A DNA stretch of 64,000 nucleotides. Source: Sphingomonas sp. Leaf343. Its GTDB lineage: Bacteria > Pseudomonadota > Alphaproteobacteria > Sphingomonadales > Sphingomonadaceae. The stretch lies in assembly GCF_001423765.1 (NCBI RefSeq), contig NZ_LMPG01000001.1, positions 68,073 to 132,072 on the forward strand. Reading direction: 5' to 3'. Position 1 is the first letter of the stretch; every line of letters starts with the position of its first letter. Shown here piece by piece: positions 8,500 to 19,100 of the stretch. The translations under genes and the position numbers were made by a program. Under the pieces are notes generated by a model, which was given only the letters and a program-made list of their open reading frames with translations, made no database searches and had not been told where the DNA came from.

Positions 8500-9180
8500 A
8501 TGATCCGCCTAGAGAATATCCAGCGCCGCTACGTATCCGACGAGGTCGAGACGACCGCGCTCCACGACATCGACCTGCACGTCCAGTCGGGCGAGTTCGT
8601 CGCGATCATGGGGCCGTCCGGCTGCGGCAAGTCGACGCTGCTCAACACGCTGGGCACCGTCGATCGTCCGACCGGAGGCCGGTACATGTTCGGCGACCGC
8701 GATCTGGCCGCGATGGACGAGGCCGCGCTGGCACGTTTCCGCGGCGAGACGCTGGGCTTCGTATTCCAGAGCTTCAACCTGATCGACGAGCTCACGATCG
8801 CCGAGAATGTCGAACTCGGCCTCGCCTATCGCAAGGACAGGAGCGGCGACCGGCGTGCGCGGGTGGCGGCGGCGATGGACAAGGTCGGCATCGCCCACCG
8901 CGCCCGTCATTATCCGCACCAGTTGTCGGGCGGTCAGCAGCAGCGCGCGGCCATCGCCCGGGCGATCGTCGGCGATCCGAAGCTGATCCTGGCGGACGAG
9001 CCGACCGGCAATCTCGACACCGAAAACGGCGCGCAGGTGATGAACATCCTGAACGGCCTGAATGCGGAGGGTGCGACGATCGTGATGGTCACCCACTCGC
9101 CCAGCCACGCGGACATGGCGAAACGCCGCATCGACATGCTCGACGGGCGCATCGTCGCCTCCGTCGCCCGCGCCCTCTGA
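8500..9180 (+). CDS. ABC transporter ATP-binding protein, MacB/LolD type
   Basis: 226 residues. It has Walker A GPSGCGKST (38-46), Q-loop FVFQSFN (about 87-93), signature LSGGQQQR (142-149), Walker B LILADE (162-167) and H-loop in VMVTHS. Length and motifs match the LolD/MacB-type ATPases that partner FtsX-fold permeases and work as mechanotransmitters rather than true substrate pumps. It sits between the adaptor and the DUF2807 gene and presumably powers the 807-residue permease at 9973. Confidence 0.92.
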   Translation: MIRLENIQRRYVSDEVETTALHDIDLHVQSGEFVAIMGPSGCGKSTLLNTLGTVDRPTGGRYMFGDRDLAAMDEAALARFRGETLGFVFQSFNLIDELTIAENVELGLAYRKDRSGDRRARVAAAMDKVGIAHRARHYPHQLSGGQQQRAAIARAIVGDPKLILADEPTGNLDTENGAQVMNILNGLNAEGATIVMVTHSPSHADMAKRRIDMLDGRIVASVARAL

Positions 9181-9203
9181 TCTTCGAAACAAGGACCACG
9201 ATC

Positions 9204-9941
9204 ATGAACCACCTCGCCTTCGCCGCCCTGATCCTCGTCACTTCCACCGCCGCTATCGCGCAGTCCGGGGAGCGCCGGTTCGATGTCGGCCGCTTCGACG
9301 CGGTCGAGCTGACCGGCTCCGATGCGGTGCGCATCGTGCCCGGCGCGGCGTTCTCCGTCGTGGCGAGCGGCGATCCGCGCGCCGTCGCGGCGCTGAGCGT
9401 CGACGTCCGGGGCAACACGCTCCGGGTCGGACGTCGACCGGGCAACTGGCGCGACAAGGGCGCGGTCGTCACCGTAACGATGCCCGCCATCCGCGCCGCG
9501 ACGATCACCGGATCGGGCGATCTCGACGTGGCGCGGGTCGCCGGTCAGGGCTTTACCGGCCGGGTCGGCGGTTCGGGCGATTTGCGGCTGCACGACGTTC
9601 GCGTCCGCGACGCGCGGATCGAGGTCGGCGGATCGGGCAACGTCACTCTGGACGGCAGCGTCGGCGGCGCACTGGCGATCGACGTGTCCGGATCTGGCGA
9701 CGTCGTCGCGCGCGGGACGGCGGGCGCTGTCGCCGTCCGGCTGGTGGGATCGGGCGATATCGACACGAGCGCGGTCCGGACGCCGCAGGTGCAGGTCGAC
9801 CTGTCCGGATCGGGCGACGTGAAGACCTATGCCAGCGACGCCGCGCGGATCGCCGCACGCGGCACGGGCGACGTGTCCGTCGCGGGCCATCCACGCTGCA
9901 CGGTCCGCAAGACCGGCACCGCCGACGTGTCCTGCGGCTGA
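9204..9941 (+). CDS. periplasmic DUF2807 (head GIN-type) repeat protein
   Basis: 245 residues with a signal peptide ending at AAIAQ (about residue 20). The mature part is a run of short beta repeats, each turning on GSGD, GSGN or GTGD (about 98 to 230), as in DUF2807 proteins, which fold as a right-handed beta-helix. Two cysteines close to the C-terminus (HPRCT and VSCG) could form a disulphide that caps the helix. It is embedded between the ATPase and permease genes of an efflux operon, with 23- and 31-base gaps and the ribosome site AAGGA, so it is probably co-expressed and may be an accessory periplasmic factor. No biochemical role is established for the family. Confidence 0.82.
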   Translation: MNHLAFAALILVTSTAAIAQSGERRFDVGRFDAVELTGSDAVRIVPGAAFSVVASGDPRAVAALSVDVRGNTLRVGRRPGNWRDKGAVVTVTMPAIRAATITGSGDLDVARVAGQGFTGRVGGSGDLRLHDVRVRDARIEVGGSGNVTLDGSVGGALAIDVSGSGDVVARGTAGAVAVRLVGSGDIDTSAVRTPQVQVDLSGSGDVKTYASDAARIAARGTGDVSVAGHPRCTVRKTGTADVSCG

Positions 9942-9972
9942 TCCTCCTGACCTCGAAATCGGACTCCGGCTC

Positions 9973-12396
9973 ATGAACCGCTTCGCGCTCCTGACGCTCT
10001 ATCGCTCGCTGACCCGCCACAAGCTCTACGCCGCGCTGAACATCGGCGGACTGGCGGTGGGCATCGCCGTCTTCCTCGTCCTGTCGCTCTATGCGCGGTT
10101 CGAAACCAGCTATGAGAGATGGCTGCCGCGATACGACCGCATCTATCTCGTCCAGTCGGTCTGGAACATGCCCGGCAGCGCCTTCAACGGCGCGATCCCG
10201 TGGACGATGGGCGGGCTGCTGGACCAGATGCGCGAGGATTTTCCCGGCACGGTGGGTACGCGGGTGCGCGGCGGCGAGGATGCCGGCAACGTCGTGCGCA
10301 GCGGTGTCGCGGTCAGCGAGGATGTCGCCCAGGTCGATTCGACCTTCTTCGATGTTTTCGACCTGCCGATGGCGCAGGGTGACGGTCGCAGCGCGCTGCG
10401 ATCACCGGCCAACGCGATCATCAGCGAAAGCGCGGCGAAGAAATATTTCGGGTCCAGTGATCCGATCGGCCAGACCATGACGGTCGCGATGGACAGCGCC
10501 AACAGCTACCGCGTGGCGGGGGTGTTCCGCGACCTGCCGAAGAACAGCGATTTCCAGCTGTCGATCCTGATCCCGCTGGCGAAGACGCCGCCGAACGAAA
10601 ACTGGTATCACTGGGGCAGCAGTCACCTGCAGACGTTCCTGCGCTTCGACACACCCGAGGCGGCGCGAGCATTCGAACGGAAGACGGCGGCGTTCGTCGA
10701 TCGCCGTGCGACCAAGGATATGGGCAAGGATGCATCCAGAACGCTGGCGCTGGCCCTGCTACCGATCGAACGCGGGCATCTGGAGCCGACGGGGACACAA
10801 AGCGCCGGACAGAAGCTGACCGTGGTCACGCTGGGCATCGTCGGTCTGCTGACGCTGCTGATCGCGATCGTCAATTACGTGAACCTCGCGACGGCGCGGG
10901 CAGGATTGCGCGCGCGTGAGGTCGCGATGCGCAAGGTGCTCGGCGCGGATCGCGGAGCGCTGGTCCGCCAGTTTCTGGGCGAGGCGGTGCTGACGGTCGC
11001 GCTCGCCGCGCTGATCGGGCTGATGCTGGCGGAACTGAGCCTGCCGCTGGTGAACGCCGCGGGCGGGCTGTCGCTGACGATCCCGTATCTGGTGGTCGTG
11101 CCGTTGCTGTTGCTGCTCGTGCTGGTGGTGGGTGTCGCCGCCGGCTTCTATCCGGCGATGTTGCTGTCGCGCTATCCGGCGGCCGCGGTGCTGGCGTCGG
11201 CCCGGTCGCCGGGTGGCGGTCGTGCGGGAACGCGGACGCGTGAGGCTCTGGTCGTGTTCCAGTTCGGCCTCGCCATCGCCTTCATCGTCGGCACGATGGT
11301 CCTGTTCGCGCAGACGCGGCACGTCCGCCAGTCCGATCTGGGGTTCAAGCGGGACGGACTGCTCATCGTGCGCTCGCTGGCCGACAGCCTGATCTCCACC
11401 CCGCAGAAGCGTGCCGTGATGCAGGCGCTGGCCGCTCTGCCGGGCGTCCATTCCACGGCGGTCGCCGACAGTGCGGTCGGGGGCAGCGGCAACGACAGCA
11501 GCGACAATGTCAAGCTGCCGGGCGTCGCCGGGAGTGGTCCCTCGTTGCGCTGGATCGTCGTCGGCCCGCGCTTCTTCTCCGTCTATGGCAGCCGTCTGAT
11601 CGCCGGACGAGTGTTCGACGACGAACACCGCGCCGACGATAGCGACGGGGTCGCGAAAGGTCAGCCAAGGGCGATCGTCATCAACCGGCGTGCCGTGCCC
11701 ACGCTGGGCTTCCGGTCACCGGAAGAGGCGATCGGCAAGACGGTCGGCGTCGACCGGCCGCGCACGATCATCGGCGTCGTCGACGACATGCGGTTCGACT
11801 CGCCACGCCAGGCCAACACCGCGACCTATTATGTGTACAGCCGCAAGCCCGAGGAATTGGGGTCCAGCGTTGCGGCATTGCGCTTCACGGGCGACCCCAG
11901 GGCGATGGTCGCCTCGGTGCGCGGCGTGTGGCAGCGGATCGTGCCGCAGGTGCCGTTCGTCGGCGGCACGGCGGACCAGCGACTGGCGCAGTTCTACGAG
12001 GCGGACGACCGCGCGACGCGGCTGTTCGCGATCGGGGCGGGGCTGGCGGTGCTGATCGGCTGCGTCGGGCTGTGGGGGCTCGCCTCGTTCAACACCGCGC
12101 GACGGGTGAAGGAGGTCGGCATCCGCAAGACGCTGGGCGCGTCGTCCACCGACATCGTCAAACTGCTCGTCGGGCAGTTCCTGCGGCCGGTGCTGATCGC
12201 CAACGTCGTCGCATGGCCGCTCGCCTTCGTCGCGATGCGGACGTGGCTGGCGGGGTTCGACGACCGGATCGCGCTGTCGCCGCTGTTCTTCATCGGCGCG
12301 AGCGTGGCGGCGACGTTGATCGCGGTGCTGACCGTGATCGGCCAGTCGCTGCGCGCCAGTCGTGCCGCGCCGGCATGGGCATTGCGTCATGACTAG
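9973..12396 (+). CDS. ABC transporter permease with two MacB/FtsX modules
   Basis: 807 residues from ATG 9973. A first transmembrane helix (about 20-42) leads into a large periplasmic MacB_PCD domain (about 60-280) and an FtsX block of three helices (about 285-400). A second anchor, a second periplasmic domain and a final FtsX block (about 680-800) follow. This duplicated architecture of about 800 residues is common in Bacteroidota and is also seen in sphingomonads and xanthomonads. It would act with the ATPase at 8500, the adaptor at 7208 and the outer-membrane channel whose gene overlaps its last 8 bases. The frame is open upstream to 9829, but that part lies in the DUF2807 gene. Confidence 0.88.
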   Translation: MNRFALLTLYRSLTRHKLYAALNIGGLAVGIAVFLVLSLYARFETSYERWLPRYDRIYLVQSVWNMPGSAFNGAIPWTMGGLLDQMREDFPGTVGTRVRGGEDAGNVVRSGVAVSEDVAQVDSTFFDVFDLPMAQGDGRSALRSPANAIISESAAKKYFGSSDPIGQTMTVAMDSANSYRVAGVFRDLPKNSDFQLSILIPLAKTPPNENWYHWGSSHLQTFLRFDTPEAARAFERKTAAFVDRRATKDMGKDASRTLALALLPIERGHLEPTGTQSAGQKLTVVTLGIVGLLTLLIAIVNYVNLATARAGLRAREVAMRKVLGADRGALVRQFLGEAVLTVALAALIGLMLAELSLPLVNAAGGLSLTIPYLVVVPLLLLLVLVVGVAAGFYPAMLLSRYPAAAVLASARSPGGGRAGTRTREALVVFQFGLAIAFIVGTMVLFAQTRHVRQSDLGFKRDGLLIVRSLADSLISTPQKRAVMQALAALPGVHSTAVADSAVGGSGNDSSDNVKLPGVAGSGPSLRWIVVGPRFFSVYGSRLIAGRVFDDEHRADDSDGVAKGQPRAIVINRRAVPTLGFRSPEEAIGKTVGVDRPRTIIGVVDDMRFDSPRQANTATYYVYSRKPEELGSSVAALRFTGDPRAMVASVRGVWQRIVPQVPFVGGTADQRLAQFYEADDRATRLFAIGAGLAVLIGCVGLWGLASFNTARRVKEVGIRKTLGASSTDIVKLLVGQFLRPVLIANVVAWPLAFVAMRTWLAGFDDRIALSPLFFIGASVAATLIAVLTVIGQSLRASRAAPAWALRHD

Positions 12397-13648
12397 GTGG
12401 ATCGCGACGGCGGCGGGCCTGGTCTTCGCGGTGTCCGCGCCGACCTCTGTTTCGGCGGAGACGTTGCGGGAGGCGGTGGCGGCGGCGTTCGCCACCAATC
12501 CGCAACTGGCGGCGGCGCGGGCGCGGCAGGAGGCGCTGGCGGAAACGCCGGAGCAGGCGCGGGCGCTCGGCCGGTTGACCGCGGCGGGCGGCGGGACCGC
12601 AGGCTATGACCGGTTCGGATATGGCAGGGGCGGGATCGCCACCGTATCGGCCACCCTGCCGATCTGGACAGGCGGCCGGGTGCCGGCCGCGGTCCGCGCC
12701 GCCGGTCGCGACGTCGCGGCCGGCGAGGAGGGGCTGCGCGATACCGGGGCGGCGATCCTGGAAAGCGTCGTCGCCGCCTATGCCGATCTGCTCTACAACC
12801 AGCAGGCGGTGGAGGTCGCGCGCGTCGGTATCGAGCGGCTGGATGCGCAGGTGGCGGAGGCACGCTCCCGCTTCGGGCTGGGGCAGGCGACGCAGACCGA
12901 CGTCGCGCAGCTGGAGGCGCAACGGGCCAGCGTTGTCGCCAATCTGGCCGATGCCGAGGGTACGCTGGCGATCGTCGCGGCGGCGTATCGGGCGATCGTC
13001 GGCCGGCCGGCGGGCACGCTGGCGGCGGAGGTGCCTTCGCCCGTCCGTCTTCCCGCCACCCGCGACGAAGCGCGGGTGGCGTCGATCGCCGACAATCCGC
13101 TGCTGCTCCAGCAACGCCGTGCCGCGGAGGCGTCGGCGGCGCGCATCGCGCAGGAGCGGGCCGAGCGGGCGCCGTCGCTGGGGCTGGCGGGTAGCTACGG
13201 CTATGGCGGGCGCTTGGGTGGCGGCGATCTGCGCGGCTATGATGCCGGGGCGGTCGGCGGCGTGGCGCTGCGCATCCCGCTGCTGACGGGTGGCCTCGTC
13301 GCGGCGCGGGTGCGGCAGGCGGAGGCGAACAACCGTGCCGATCGCTTCGGCGCCGATGCCGCCGCGCGGGAGGCGGAGCGTGGTGCGGATGCCGGCTGGG
13401 CCGCGCTCGCGGCGGCGCAGGGCCGGCTGACCGCCAATATCGAGGGGCTTCGCGCGGCCGATCTGGCGTTGCGCGGGGTGCGCGCCGAATATGGGTTCGA
13501 CCTGCGGTCCACGATCGACATCCTCGTCGCGGACCAGAGCCTGCGCGCGGCGCAGCTTGCCGTCGCGCGCAGCCGGGGCGACGTGCTGATCGCGCAGGCC
13601 GCGCTGCTCCGCGCGACCGGACGGCTGACGGTCGATGCCTATGGCTGA
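12389..13648 (+). CDS. TolC-family outer-membrane efflux channel
   Basis: 419 residues. The ATG at 12389 overlaps the end of the permease gene. A signal peptide ends at SVSAE (about residue 20). Two OEP repeats of long, alanine-rich amphipathic helices are separated by beta strands, for example around GYGGRLGGGDL (about 272) and RIPLLTGG, the turn typical of TolC strands. There is no lipobox cysteine, unlike the RND channel at 14714. It completes the adaptor-ATPase-permease-channel set as the outer-membrane exit duct. Confidence 0.88.
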   Translation: MTRWIATAAGLVFAVSAPTSVSAETLREAVAAAFATNPQLAAARARQEALAETPEQARALGRLTAAGGGTAGYDRFGYGRGGIATVSATLPIWTGGRVPAAVRAAGRDVAAGEEGLRDTGAAILESVVAAYADLLYNQQAVEVARVGIERLDAQVAEARSRFGLGQATQTDVAQLEAQRASVVANLADAEGTLAIVAAAYRAIVGRPAGTLAAEVPSPVRLPATRDEARVASIADNPLLLQQRRAAEASAARIAQERAERAPSLGLAGSYGYGGRLGGGDLRGYDAGAVGGVALRIPLLTGGLVAARVRQAEANNRADRFGADAAAREAERGADAGWAALAAAQGRLTANIEGLRAADLALRGVRAEYGFDLRSTIDILVADQSLRAAQLAVARSRGDVLIAQAALLRATGRLTVDAYG

Positions 13649-13687
13649 ACGCCCGCCGTTCGGCTTATGGGCTGGCGAGAGGAGATC

Positions 13688-14695
13688 ATGCCGATGACAT
13701 CGTTCCGCCTGTTGGCCGTCCTTCTGCTGGCCGCGACCCCTGTCGCGGCCGCGCCCGCCGATCCGGTCCGGCCGGGATCGAACCCGATCGTCCGCGACAC
13801 TTTCACGGCCGATCCCGCGCCGCTGGTCGTCGGCGACCGGCTGTATCTGTACGTCGGCCATGACGAGGCGCAGCGGGACGAGATGTTCACGATGCGCGAA
13901 TGGCTGGTCTATTCGACGACCGACATGAAGCACTGGACCGCGCACGGTCCGATCATGAACGTCAAGGATTTCAAATGGGCGAAGCAGGACGCCTGGGCAT
14001 CGCAGACGATCTTCAAGAACGGGAAATACTGGTTCTACGCCGCGGTCGAGCACGACGCGACGCATCCCGGCAAGGCGATCGGGGTCGCGGTGTCGCACTC
14101 GCCCACGGGCCCCTTCGTGGATGCGAAGGGATCCGCGCTCATCACCAACCAGATGACCCCGAAAGGCCCGCATAGCTGGGAGGACATCGACCCGACCGTC
14201 TTCACCGACGGCGACGGCACGACGTGGATCGCATGGGGCAATCGCAACTGCTACATCGCGAAGCTCAAGCCGAACATGATCGAGATCGACGGCCCGATCC
14301 GCGAGATCACGCCCCCGCATTTCGAGGAGGGACCTTGGCTGCACAATCGCGGCGCGACCTATTACCTGACCTATGCCTCGCTGGACCGCAGCACGCACCG
14401 CGACGAACGCATCTCCTATGCGACCGCGCCGTCGATCCAGGGTCCGTGGACCTATCGCGGCGAGCTGACCGGATCGGGCAAATACAGCTTCACGATCCAT
14501 GCCGGCATCGTCGAGTTCAAGCGCAACTGGTACATCTTCCTGCATAATGCGGCGCTGGCGATCGGCGACCTGAACGGCGCGATCGGCCGTCGCGCCGTGA
14601 CGGTGGAGCATCTCCGCTACAATCCGGACGGCACGATGATCCCGGTCGTGCAGACGGAGGCGGGCGTTTCGGGCGACCCGGCCAAGGGACACTAG
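13688..14695 (+). CDS. GH43 glycoside hydrolase, isolated copy
   Basis: 335 residues from ATG 13688; ATG 13694 is also possible, since the ribosome site GAGAGGAG at 13677-13684 suits either. The signal peptide ends near AAAPA. Likely catalytic residues are Asp42 (TADPA), Asp168 (DIDPT) and Glu214 (EEGPW). The EEGPW form resembles alpha-L-arabinofuranosidase branches of GH43 more than xylosidases with EGPH. It has no extra domain. It follows the channel gene of the efflux operon by 39 bases on the same strand and converges with the RND channel gene, away from any TonB receptor. Exact specificity is not deducible. Confidence 0.85.
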   Translation: MPMTSFRLLAVLLLAATPVAAAPADPVRPGSNPIVRDTFTADPAPLVVGDRLYLYVGHDEAQRDEMFTMREWLVYSTTDMKHWTAHGPIMNVKDFKWAKQDAWASQTIFKNGKYWFYAAVEHDATHPGKAIGVAVSHSPTGPFVDAKGSALITNQMTPKGPHSWEDIDPTVFTDGDGTTWIAWGNRNCYIAKLKPNMIEIDGPIREITPPHFEEGPWLHNRGATYYLTYASLDRSTHRDERISYATAPSIQGPWTYRGELTGSGKYSFTIHAGIVEFKRNWYIFLHNAALAIGDLNGAIGRRAVTVEHLRYNPDGTMIPVVQTEAGVSGDPAKGH

Positions 14696-14713
14696 CCCGG
14701 AGCGCCTCCACGC

Positions 14714-16120
14714 TCAGACGTTCCAGCCGCCACCAAGCGCCCTGAACAGGTCGACCTGCGCGGTGGCGATCTGCGCATCGGCCAGGGCGAGCGCCGCCTC
14801 CGTGTCGGCCAGCGTGCGTTCGGCGTCCAGCGCGACGAGGCTGTCGATCTGGCCCTCGCGCTGCTGGGCGCGGGTGATCCGGGCGGCGGCGGCGGCCTGA
14901 TCGCGCGCCGATTGCAGCGCGGTGCGGCGTTGCAGGACGTTTGCATAGGCGGACAGCGCGGTTTCGCTTTCCTCGAGCGCCTGCAACACGGTGCCGTCGA
15001 AAGTGGCGAGCGCCGCCTGCGTATCGGCCTCCGCGCCGGCGATACGCGCGCGCGCCTTCGTCGGGTTGACGTTCCAGTTGATGAGCGGGCCGAGCAGCCA
15101 ACGCAAAGGGCCGCCGCCGAACAGGTCACCGAGGCCGGTGCTGGTCTGGCCGATCGATCCGCCCAGACTGATCTTCGGGTATAGGTCGGCGGTGGCGACG
15201 CCGATCCGCGCGGTGGCGGCGGCGAGGCGGCGTTCGGCGGCGCGCACGTCCGGACGGCGGGCGAGCAACTGCGCTCCGTCGCCGATCGGGATCGGGCGAT
15301 CGAGCCGCAGCGTCGTCGTGCGGGCGGCGGCGATCGGCGGCAGGTCGGCGGGCGCGCGTCCGGTCAGCGTCGCGAGCCGGAACAGCGCCGCCTGACGCTG
15401 CGCCCGGATCGCGGGGATGTCGGCGAGGCGCTGATCGCGCAGTGCGGCGATGCGCGCGGTGTCGAGGCCGGTGGTCAGGCCGACCTTGGCGCGGTTCGAC
15501 GTGACGCCGAGCGAGCGGTCGATCAGCGCGACGATCCGCTCCGCCACGGCGATGCGTTCGGCGGCGGAGGCGGCGTCGGCATAGGCGCGGGCGGTCTCGG
15601 CGGCGATCGACACGCGGACCGCGTCGAGGTCCGCCTGCGCCGCGCCGACGTCGCCCCGCGCCGCCTCGACGTTGCGGCTGATGCGGCCGAACAGGTCGAC
15701 TTCGTAGGAGACGTTGAGGCCGCCGTCGACGCGCCAGCCCTCTCGATCGACGCCGGGGATCGTCTGGATTTCGGACACGCGGCCGTAATTGCCGCTGGCG
15801 CTGACATTGCCCTGCGGCTGGCGGTCGCCGCGAACCTCGCGAAGCGACGCGCGCGCCCGGGCGAGGCGGGCGGCGGCGACGCGCAGGTCGGTGTTCGCCC
15901 TGAGCGCGTCGGTGACGAGGCCGTCGAGGACGGGGTCGTCATAGAGTTGCCACCAGCGGTCGCTGGCAGGCGCGGTCGGGTCGATCGCGGTGCTGGTCGA
16001 CAGGAACGGCCCCGCCGCGGCGGCGGGCGTCTGCGGGGCGACATAGTCTGGGCCGGTCGCGCAGGCGGCGAGGGCCAGCGCTGTGGCCAGTGCGGAGACG
16101 GTGGCGAGGATGGCACGCAT
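14714..16120 (-). CDS. RND efflux outer-membrane lipoprotein channel (NodT/OprM family)
   Basis: 468 residues. The signal sequence ends in the lipobox LAAC, so Cys19 is probably acylated. The usual NodT opening (CATGPDYVAPQ) and two OEP repeats follow, with the family's YEVDLFGR strand. It is the last gene of the adaptor-pump-channel operon, 11 bases after the pump gene, and acts as the outer-membrane duct of that RND pump. The frame is open upstream to 16573, but that part is antisense-frame noise inside the pump gene. Confidence 0.9.
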   Translation of the reverse strand: MRAILATVSALATALALAACATGPDYVAPQTPAAAAGPFLSTSTAIDPTAPASDRWWQLYDDPVLDGLVTDALRANTDLRVAAARLARARASLREVRGDRQPQGNVSASGNYGRVSEIQTIPGVDREGWRVDGGLNVSYEVDLFGRISRNVEAARGDVGAAQADLDAVRVSIAAETARAYADAASAAERIAVAERIVALIDRSLGVTSNRAKVGLTTGLDTARIAALRDQRLADIPAIRAQRQAALFRLATLTGRAPADLPPIAAARTTTLRLDRPIPIGDGAQLLARRPDVRAAERRLAAATARIGVATADLYPKISLGGSIGQTSTGLGDLFGGGPLRWLLGPLINWNVNPTKARARIAGAEADTQAALATFDGTVLQALEESETALSAYANVLQRRTALQSARDQAAAAARITRAQQREGQIDSLVALDAERTLADTEAALALADAQIATAQVDLFRALGGGWNV

Positions 16121-16131
16121 GGTTTGGCTCC

Positions 16132-19100
16132 TTATTCCGCCGGCAGCGCGTGGGGCGCGGGGCTGGCGGCGTGCCGGCGGCGGGCGAGACGATCGCCCAG
16201 CGCGCGGCACACGACGTAGAAGGTGGGCGTGAACAACAGGCCGAAGCCGGTGACGCCGATCATCCCGAAGAACACCGCGGTGCCCAGCGCCTGCCGCAGT
16301 TCGGCACCGGCACCCTTCGCGATCAGCAGCGGCACCGCGCCCAGGATGAACGCGAAGCTGGTCATCAGGATCGGCCGCAACCGGTCCTGCGCCGCGCGCA
16401 CCGCCGCCTCGACCGGCGACAAGCCGTCCTGTTCCTCCGCCTGTTTGGCGAACTCGACGACGAGAATCGCGTTCTTGGCGGCGAGTGCGATCAGCACGAC
16501 GAGGCCGATCTGGGTCAGGACGTTGTTGTCCATCCCCCGCAGGTTCACGCCGATCATCGCCGCGAGCAGGCACATCGGCACGATCAGGATGATCGACAGC
16601 GGCAGCACGAGGCTTTCATACTGCGCCGCCAGCACGAGGAAGACGAACACCACCGCCAGCGCGAAGACGATCGCCGCCGTGCTGCCCGCCGCCTTCTGCT
16701 GGAAGGCGATGCCGGTCCATTCGGTGCCGTAGCCCGCCGGCAGCGTCTCGGCCGCGACCTTTTCCATCGTCACCAGCGACCGGCCCGAGGAATAGCCGGG
16801 CGCGGTATCGCCATCGACCTCGACCGCGGGGAAGAGGTTGTAGCGGGTGACGCGGTACGGCCCGGTCTTGTCGCGGAAGGTCGACACCGATCCGATCGGG
16901 ACCATCGCGCCGCTGTTCGACCGCGTCTTCAGGTTGGCGATGTCCGCCGTGTTCGCGCGGAACGGCGCGTCTGCCTGCGCCGTGACGCGATAGGTCCGGC
17001 CGAGCAGGTTGAAGTCGTTGACGAACGCCGAGCCGAGATACACCTGCAACGCCTCGAACACGCGTTCCGGGGGGACGCCGAGCATGTCCGCCTTGGCGCG
17101 GTCGATGTCGGCGAAGATGCGCGGCGTGGCGCTGTCGAAGAAGGTGAAGACCTGCGCCAGCCCCTCGGTCTGGTTCGCCTTCGCGAGCAGCTTGCCTGTC
17201 TCCTCGCCCAGCTTCTGGTAGCTGCCGCCGTTCTTGTCCTGCACGATCAGGCGATAGCCGCCGGCCGAACCGATGCCTTGAATCAGCGGCGGCGGAATGA
17301 CGAGGATGCGGGCCTCGTCGATGTCCGCGGTGACCTTGCGCGCCTCCGCCATGATGCCGGCGAGGGTGACGCCGAGCGCCTGCCGGTCCTCGAACGATTT
17401 CAGCGGGATGTAGGCGGCGGCGGCATTGGGGGCGAGCGTTTGCGACGGGCCGTCGAAGCCCGCGAGCATCACCGCGCCCTTGACCCCCGCCAGCGGCAGG
17501 ATGCGCTTGGCGACCTTTTGCACGACGGCGTCGGTGCGTTCGACCGACGCGCCGGAGGGAAGCTGGACGACGGTCAGGAAGTAACCCTGATCCTGCGCCG
17601 GGATGAAGCCCGATGGCGTCGCCCAGAACAGCGCGCCGGTGGCGGCGATCAGGCCGAGATAGACCGTCATCATCCGCTTCGGCCGGGCGACCAGTGCGGC
17701 GGTGAGCGCGGCGTAGCGGGCGCTCATCCGTTCGAAGCCGCGGTTGAACGCATCGCCGGCGCGCCGGACGGTGCGGGTCAGGCGGTTGCCGTGCTCCGCA
17801 TGGACGTGCGCCTTGAGCAGCATCGCGGCGAGCGCCGGCGACAGCGTCAGCGACAGCAGCAGCGAGATGATCGTCGCCGTCGAGATCGTCACGGCGAACT
17901 GGCGGTAGAAGGCGCCCGACAGCCCGGTGAGGAACAGCGTCGGCACGAACACCGCGCACAGCACCAGCACGATCGCCACCAGCGCGCCCGACACCTCGTC
18001 CATCGATGTGCGGGCCGCCTCCAGCGGAGTCAGCCCGCGCTCCAGGTTGCGCTCGACATTCTCGACCACGACGATCGCGTCGTCGACGACGATGCCGATC
18101 GCCAGCACCAGCCCGAACAGCGACAGGTTGTTGAGGCTGTAGCCCAGCGCCGCCAGCACCGCGAAGGTGCCGATCAGCGACACCGGGATGGCCACGATCG
18201 GGATGATCGCCGCACGCCATTTCTGGAGGAAGACGAGGATGACGAGCACGACGAGGATCATCGCCTCGACCAGAGTATGCTTCACAGCGTCGATCGACTG
18301 GGCGATGAACTCGGTCGGGTTGTAGATGACGCGGTATTCCAGCCCCTTGGGGAAGTCCTTCGCCATCGCGTTCATCTCCGCGCTGACCGCCTCGGCGGCG
18401 GCGAGCGCGTTCGATCCGGGGCGCTGGAAGACGGCGGCGATAACCGTGGGTTCGCCCGACAAATAGGTGTTGGAGCCGTAATCGGCCGCGCCCAGTTCGA
18501 CGCGCGCGACATCGGCGACGCGGACCTGACGACCGTCCGCATCGGTGCGGATCACGACCTGCGCGAACTGCGCCGGATCGACGAGACGACCCTGCGTTTC
18601 GACGTTGAGCTGGAACGCGCTGCCGTTCGCGTAGGGCGGTTGGCCGAGCGTGCCGGCGGCGACCTGCACGTTCTGCGCGCGCAATGCCTGGACGATGTCG
18701 CCCGCCGTCAGGTTGAGCGCGGCGGCGCGGCCGGGATCGATCCACACGCGCATCGCATAGTCGCGTGCGCCGAACAGCCGCACGTCGCCGACGCCGTCGA
18801 TGCGCGCCAGCCGGTCGCGGACCTGCGTCAGCGCGTAGTTGGAGATGTAGCCGCGATCGAGGCTGTGGTCCGGTGATACGAGGTTCACGACCATCAGGAA
18901 GTCGGGCGAGGTCTTGCGCGTGACGACGCCGAGGCGCTGCACCTCCTCGGGCAGGCGGGGCACGGCGACGGCGACGCGGTTCTGGACCAGCACCTGCGCG
19001 GCGTCGAGGTCGGTGCCGAGCTTGAAGGTGACGGTGATCGTGACCGTGCCGTCGCCGGTCGACTGGCTGCTCTGGTAGAGCATGTTGTCGACGCCGTTGA

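Noticed and set aside
16090..18876. Long open frame (928 codons) on the plus strand opposite the RND pump
   Set aside because: It mirrors the pump gene's codon bias, its product is Arg/Asp/Gln-rich and low in hydrophobics, and the minus-strand gene is unmistakable.
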